A stretch of DNA of 15,995 nucleotides from CAYVXE01 sp964455375. GTDB taxonomy: Bacteria; Zhuqueibacterota; Zhuqueibacteria; Oceanimicrobiales; Oceanimicrobiaceae. Under the pieces are notes generated by a model. The model ran no database searches, was not told where the DNA came from, and saw nothing but the letters and a program-made list of their open reading frames with translations. The position numbers and the translations under genes were made by a program. Positions 14,577-15,995 of the stretch are shown here, piece by piece (within the stretch, counting starts at the first letter, position 1; each line of letters starts with the position of its first letter). The stretch is taken from contig CAYVXE010000098.1 of assembly GCA_964455375.1 (NCBI GenBank), positions 1 through 15,995 of the forward strand, given 5' to 3'.

Positions 14577-15995
14577 ATGACCTGGATTTATTGGGCAGGA
14601 TTTCTTGTTTACGCATTTTTAGTTCTATTCATCGGTTGGTCAGGCTACAAAAAGCAACCAAAATCAACTGACAACAACCTGGATTTCTGGGCTGCGGGTA
14701 AATCGTTAAATTCCTGGTCGTCCGGCCTGTCCATATCGGCAAGTTTTATGTCTATCAGTTGGTCTTGTGTGTATGACGTACAACTCTTTTATTGGTATGG
14801 CATCAGCGCACTTTGGCTCCTCGCAATTCCCTGGTTAATCGTCATGCTCTTTTATTATTTTCTGGTGCCCTTTTTTCGAAAATTGCCGGCATTTTCACAA
14901 CCTGAAATGTTGGCACAAAAGTTTGGCGATAAAATCCGGCTTTATTTTGCGCTCCCCCTGGCACTGGTTTTTCTCGTATGGGCCGGGGCTGAAATTTTTG
15001 CCGCCGCACAGATTCTAAGTCCGATTTTGAACATAAACTTTCAAATCATTTTAGCGCTGGTGACGGTAATCGTTGCGGGGTATTCTTATCTCGGTGGATT
15101 TTCTGCGGTCGTCATGACCGATAAACTGCAATATGCTTTAGTGGCTTTTTTTATTATTTCCATTGCCGCTGTGAGCGGCCATGCGGTTCTGACTACGACG
15201 GATGTATCGGGTTTCTTGATGCATATTCCCAATCCCCCAAAAACAAATTTGTCCCCGTTTGCCCTGTTCGCCGCAGGACCTGTATTAATCGTTTTAACTC
15301 TAATTGCCTATCTCCCGGGCTGGATAATCGAAACGGATATTTGGTTAAGACTTCAGGCGTCTCGCTCAAATAGCGATGCCAAAAAAGGCGTTATTATTTC
15401 TTCGATCAATTCAATACTATTCATCGCTGTTTTTCCGCTATTTATCGGCCTGGCTGCGCTTTATTTATACCCACCAAGCGGAGCTGCCATCCCTTCTGAA
15501 TTAAATGATGGCGCCGCAATTTTTGCCGTTTTAATTCGGGATCATTCACCAACCCTTTTAAGCGTTTTTCTGGTGATTGGATTGTCTGCAGCGTCCATGT
15601 CTACCATTGATACCTGTAGCAATGTCATGGCGCTTTCGCTATCCTACGATATCCTCGAGCCGAGGCTTTCCCAAAAGAATGCAACCCTAAAGATGGAAAA
15701 ACCGGCCAGAATGATGTCGGCTGGGGCGGTTTTTCTCGCATATATTTATGCACTATTTACAGATTCTCTTTGGGATATTTTTTACCTCTCTTCGGGAATA
15801 TTAACCACCACCATTTTCATCCCTCTGATGGCTTTATTATTCTTTCCTGCAACCAGCCGTTCGCAAGTGAAATATGCGGCAGTCTCAGGGTTTCTCAGTA
15901 CGTTGCTGTTTTATTTCCTGGAGTCCAGAGGCTATCTGGTGACAATTGAGCCATCCTGGTTGAGCGAATCCGGTCTTGGATATATCCTGTGGGGA
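14577..15995 (+). CDS. Sodium:solute symporter (SSS family), cut by the window edge
   Basis: The reading frame stays open for 473 codons from ATG 14577 to the right edge, so most of a typical 480-550-residue symporter is present. It is very hydrophobic, with about a dozen TM stretches, beginning WIYWAGFLVYAFLVLFIGW. Family signatures are visible: the FWAAGKSLNSWSSGLSISAS region of the first core helix, GYSYLGGFSAVVMTDKLQY (around 168-186), and GLSAASMSTIDTCSN (around 336-350). The last matches the helix that contributes small and hydroxyl residues to the sodium site. The substrate cannot be inferred; the family carries sugars, proline, pantothenate, carboxylates and more. The ATG follows the adenosyltransferase TAA directly, so the two are co-transcribed and probably coupled in translation, although their functions have no obvious link. 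Confidence 0.88.
   Translation, partial: MTWIYWAGFLVYAFLVLFIGWSGYKKQPKSTDNNLDFWAAGKSLNSWSSGLSISASFMSISWSCVYDVQLFYWYGISALWLLAIPWLIVMLFYYFLVPFFRKLPAFSQPEMLAQKFGDKIRLYFALPLALVFLVWAGAEIFAAAQILSPILNINFQIILALVTVIVAGYSYLGGFSAVVMTDKLQYALVAFFIISIAAVSGHAVLTTTDVSGFLMHIPNPPKTNLSPFALFAAGPVLIVLTLIAYLPGWIIETDIWLRLQASRSNSDAKKGVIISSINSILFIAVFPLFIGLAALYLYPPSGAAIPSELNDGAAIFAVLIRDHSPTLLSVFLVIGLSAASMSTIDTCSNVMALSLSYDILEPRLSQKNATLKMEKPARMMSAGAVFLAYIYALFTDSLWDIFYLSSGILTTTIFIPLMALLFFPATSRSQVKYAAVSGFLSTLLFYFLESRGYLVTIEPSWLSESGLGYILWG

Noticed and set aside
1..15995. Anti-phage defence or toxin-antitoxin locus
   Set aside because: No nuclease, reverse transcriptase, methylase, toxin-antitoxin pair or similar module was seen. 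All genes fit metabolism, transport or signalling.

Overview
The window is about 16 kb of bacterial chromosome from an uncultured or draft-quality genome: a run of exactly 100 N (8256-8355) marks a scaffold join. Base composition looks moderately AT-rich by eye. No rRNA, tRNA, phage, insertion sequence or CRISPR array is visible. The gene mix is a saccharopine-type lysine pathway, a large sensor phosphatase with TPRs, an NtrC-type two-component system, and non-coding dispersed repeats. It would fit a diderm of the Calditrichota/KSB1 or wider FCB kind, but this taxonomic guess is inference and weak.

Layout. (1) 174-1370, minus: an isocitrate dehydrogenase-like beta-decarboxylating dehydrogenase with a hairpin terminator behind it. 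(2) A 244-bp divergent intergenic region containing a tandem TTTGACA pair and a candidate promoter. (3) 1615-2361, plus: a YqeC-like P-loop protein, followed 45 bp later by (4) 2407-6168, a 1253-residue membrane protein. That protein fuses an RsbW-like kinase domain, two TM helices with a sensor region, HAMP, a SpoIIE-type PP2C phosphatase, charged linkers and a duplicated TPR array. (5) 6169-6832 is non-coding and built largely of degenerate dispersed repeats; one of them has an 84%-identical copy at the left edge of the window. (6) 6833-9709, plus: lysine-ketoglutarate reductase and saccharopine dehydrogenase as two separate adjacent genes, followed by (7) 9738-10481, a glycerophosphodiester phosphodiesterase. 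(8) 10555-13869, minus, read right to left: a membrane histidine kinase, an NtrC-family sigma-54 activator 3 nt behind it, and a stand-alone receiver protein 120 nt further on. (9) 14022-15995, plus: a PduO-type cobalamin adenosyltransferase directly abutted by a sodium/solute symporter of the SSS family, which runs off the right edge.

How the parts work together. Lysine-ketoglutarate reductase and saccharopine dehydrogenase catalyse consecutive steps linking lysine plus 2-oxoglutarate to aminoadipate semialdehyde plus glutamate. The isocitrate dehydrogenase 5 kb away makes 2-oxoglutarate, but nothing in the sequence links it to that pathway. The kinase/NtrC pair should control sigma-54 promoters elsewhere, and no sigma-54 promoter was recognised here. 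The kinase-phosphatase-TPR fusion is the most unusual gene: it looks like a one-polypeptide partner-switching module with a protein-docking tail, with no STAS antagonist or sigma factor beside it.
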